From an uncultured Flavobacteriales bacterium (GTDB taxonomy: Bacteria > Bacteroidota > Bacteroidia > Flavobacteriales_D > Sanyastnellaceae), in assembly GCA_937996585.1 (NCBI GenBank), contig CALKUW010000076.1, positions 1 to 6,840 of the forward strand: a stretch of DNA of 6,840 bases, in the 5' to 3' direction. Under the pieces are notes generated by a model that ran no database searches, had not been told where the DNA came from, and saw only the letters and a program-made list of their open reading frames with translations. Of the stretch, positions 4,959 to 6,840 are shown one piece after another. The position numbers and the translations under genes are program-made. Each line of letters starts with the position of its first letter. The stretch's first letter is position 1.

Positions 4959-6840
4959 TCAGAAGCGCACGGCGAACTTGAGGTTGATGCGCCGCGAGGT
5001 GAGGTAGTTCGGGATGGCGTAACGCCGGCCCGTGACGTCCTGGATCCACGTGTGGTTGATGGTGTTGCGGATGCCGAGCAGGTTGAAGACCTCGAGGGCG
5101 ACGAAGCCTTCGAGCGGCTTGGTGCGGGAGGTGCCGTCCTTGCGCTGTGCGCCCCTGTCGCCGAGGAAGAGGTCGCGGGAGAATCCGATGTCGACGCGGC
5201 GGTAGGCCGGCAGGCGCAGGGTGTCCTTGTAGCGGTCGAAGTCGGGCGGGCCGAAGGGCAGGCCCGTACCGTAGAACATGCTCAGCAGCACCTTGTACTC
5301 CGGCGCGCCGGGCATCTCGTCCTGGAATAGCATGGACAGCGAGAAGCGCTGATCGGTGGGGCGGGGGATGAAGCCCGGCTGGACCAGCACGCTGTCGGTG
5401 GCGACCGGGTCGAAGGAGTAGCCCGGGACGATGAGCTCGCCCGCTTCGTTGTAGTAGTCGTAGTAGCCGTCGTCGGTGAGGTCCTCCTGCGCGTTGAGGA
5501 AGCTCATCCTCATCCAGCTCTGCACCCCGTCGATGAATTCGCCGTTGAGCATGAGGTCGAGGCCGGTGGCGCGGCCGACGGCATTGTTGGAGGCGTAGTA
5601 GCGCAGGCGGACGTTCTCGACCTCGTAGGGGATGAGGGAGGCGAGGTCCTTGTGGTAGGCCTCGGCGTTGAGGATGAACGGGCGACCCTGCCAGTTGAAG
5701 CGGTAGTTGGCACCGGCGATGAGGTGGAGTGCGCGCTGGGCCTGGATGTTCGGATTGACCTGTCCCCGCAGGTCCCGCATCTCCCTGTAGAAGGCGGGTT
5801 GCCAATACCAGCCGCCGGCGAGATTGAAGACCACATCGCGCATGAGGCGGTTGCCCAGCGAATCGGTGCCGAGCACCCACTTCGGCTTCCACGAGGCGTG
5901 GAGGCGGGGGCCGCCCACCGTCTGGCCGTTGAACGTCCAGTGGTGCAGGCGGGCGCCGGCGTGGAGTTCCCATTCGCTGCCGTCCGTCCACGTGCCTTTC
6001 CACGTGTCCTGGGCGTAGGCCATGAGGCGGCTGGAGGCCGTGCGGTTTTCCGTGCGCACCACGTCCTGCAGCAAGATCTGCTGGAAGGGCCGGTTGTCGG
6101 GGTCGGTGTATCCGATGACGTCGGCGGGGTGGGGGACGATGTAGCCTGCGCTGTCGACCAGCTCCCACTCATTGAGGGCGTCATCGATGATCTCGTGGCG
6201 GATCTGGGCGCCCCATTCCGTCACATGGGCTTCCTTGTCCCAGACGAATGAGCCGCGCGCGCTGCCGGAGAGCACCGTGGCCTGCAGCTCGTTGCGGGCG
6301 TGGTTCAGGAAATAGCCGACCCCTTGCAATCCGAGGGCCTCGCCGAAGGCATCTGAACCGGGGTCGCGCTCGAGCTGGCTGAGGAAGTAGCCCCCGAGGA
6401 TGTCGAAGGTCTCCTCCTCATCGGTGCGGAAGGCCGAGGCGATGAAGCGCACCCGCGAGGTGGGCGTGACCCGGTCGGCGGCCAGCGCCGCGAAGCCGGT
6501 GCGGTACTGCGTGACCTCCTGGCCGTCGAAGTAGACCGTCAGGCGGAGCGCCTCGTTGATGGTGCCCACGTTCGTCTCCCGTGTCTGCGGGATGAACTGG
6601 TACTTGTTCTGCGCCACCGTAGCGAGCGCCTGCAGCTCCCAGGGACCGTAGCCGTCCGGATCATAGGTCACGTAGCCCTGCAGGTCGGTGTAGACGGGAC
6701 GGTATTCGCCGCTCTCGTCGAGCCCGCCGAGCACGTAGCCGTTGTTGCGGTAGCGCAGGCCCATGTTGTAGGTCCAGCGATTGTCCGCGGAAACGTCTTC
6801 CGCCTGGAACTGTGCACCGAGCAGGCTCACCTGCGCGCGT
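4959..6840 (-). CDS. TonB-dependent receptor, C-terminal beta-barrel portion (5' end off window)
   Basis: The - strand frame is open from the right edge down to a TGA at 4961-4959, giving about 627 visible residues. The GTG at 6830-6828 is in frame, but sense codons continue upstream of it, so it is internal and the true start, plug domain and any carboxypeptidase-regulatory-like N-terminus lie outside. The visible part is a run of alternating beta strands. Numbering from that GTG, the segment TDEEETFDILGGYFLSQL (136-153) followed by GVGYFLNHARNEL is typical of Bacteroidota TonB-dependent receptors. The end has a conserved FNLLGIRNTINHTW-type penultimate strand and a terminal INLKFAVRF with C-terminal Phe, the usual signal for outer-membrane barrel assembly. 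It should import a substrate across the outer membrane using TonB energy. The substrate cannot be told from the barrel. It is convergent with the repeat-protein gene and so not co-transcribed with it. Confidence 0.9.
   Translation of the reverse strand, partial: RAQVSLLGAQFQAEDVSADNRWTYNMGLRYRNNGYVLGGLDESGEYRPVYTDLQGYVTYDPDGYGPWELQALATVAQNKYQFIPQTRETNVGTINEALRLTVYFDGQEVTQYRTGFAALAADRVTPTSRVRFIASAFRTDEEETFDILGGYFLSQLERDPGSDAFGEALGLQGVGYFLNHARNELQATVLSGSARGSFVWDKEAHVTEWGAQIRHEIIDDALNEWELVDSAGYIVPHPADVIGYTDPDNRPFQQILLQDVVRTENRTASSRLMAYAQDTWKGTWTDGSEWELHAGARLHHWTFNGQTVGGPRLHASWKPKWVLGTDSLGNRLMRDVVFNLAGGWYWQPAFYREMRDLRGQVNPNIQAQRALHLIAGANYRFNWQGRPFILNAEAYHKDLASLIPYEVENVRLRYYASNNAVGRATGLDLMLNGEFIDGVQSWMRMSFLNAQEDLTDDGYYDYYNEAGELIVPGYSFDPVATDSVLVQPGFIPRPTDQRFSLSMLFQDEMPGAPEYKVLLSMFYGTGLPFGPPDFDRYKDTLRLPAYRRVDIGFSRDLFLGDRGAQRKDGTSRTKPLEGFVALEVFNLLGIRNTINHTWIQDVTGRRYAIPNYLTSRRINLKFAVRF

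Noticed and set aside
4927..6168. A 413-codon Arg/Pro/His-rich frame on the - strand within the receptor gene
   Set aside because: It is a frame-shifted reading of the receptor sequence with low-complexity Arg/Pro composition. The receptor frame shows barrel strands and a proper C-terminal Phe.
5652..6251. A 199-codon + strand frame antisense to the receptor gene
   Set aside because: Val/Gly/Ala-rich shadow with no motif or plausible start signal, lying wholly inside the receptor coding sequence.
4959..6840. A SusC/SusD-type polysaccharide uptake locus around the receptor
   Set aside because: No SusD-like lipoprotein or glycoside hydrolase is visible, and the barrel motifs match general TonB-dependent receptors better than SusC. 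The upstream side is outside the window, so this is unsupported rather than excluded.

Overview
The window looks like a chromosomal piece of a high-GC Bacteroidota bacterium, most likely a Flavobacteriales-type marine or freshwater lineage. This is judged from protein style: a TonB-dependent receptor ending in Phe, secreted proteins with tandem Cys/Asp-rich repeats and dockerin-like tails, and no clear Shine-Dalgarno sequences. No ribosomal or marker gene is present, so the placement is an inference.

Layout from left to right. (1) Positions 1-452, + strand: the 3' end of a gene for a secreted protein with a beta-rich domain and a Ca-binding dockerin-like tail. (2) Positions 469-1680, - strand, tail-to-tail with the first gene: a 403-residue all-helical protein with an HTH-like N-terminal region, function unknown. 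(3) Positions 1681-2047: a 367-bp divergent intergenic region with several inverted repeats and no gene. (4) Positions 2048-4852, + strand: the centrepiece, a 934-residue secreted protein. It has a signal peptide, an N-terminal domain partly shared with gene 1, then 14 copies of a Cys-rich module (A) interleaved with 9 copies of a Ca-loop module (B), and a duplicated dockerin-like tail. (5) Positions 4853-4958: a short convergent spacer with a strong, probably bidirectional terminator hairpin. (6) Positions 4959-6840, - strand: the C-terminal barrel part of a TonB-dependent receptor that runs off the right edge.

The four genes alternate in strand, so none share an operon here. Genes 1 and 4 are paralogues in their beta-rich domain and flank the helical protein, which is transcribed divergently from the large repeat gene. 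The large protein should be extracellular or on the cell surface, disulfide-rich (about 80 Cys in the mature chain by hand count) and strongly acidic, with nine 12-residue EF-hand-type loops that could bind calcium. A structural, adhesive or matrix role is the most natural reading, but no enzymatic motif was seen and no function can be proven. The best candidate for something under-described is this modular A/B array with its three different repeat periods and degenerate dockerin doublet. The rest of the window looks ordinary.
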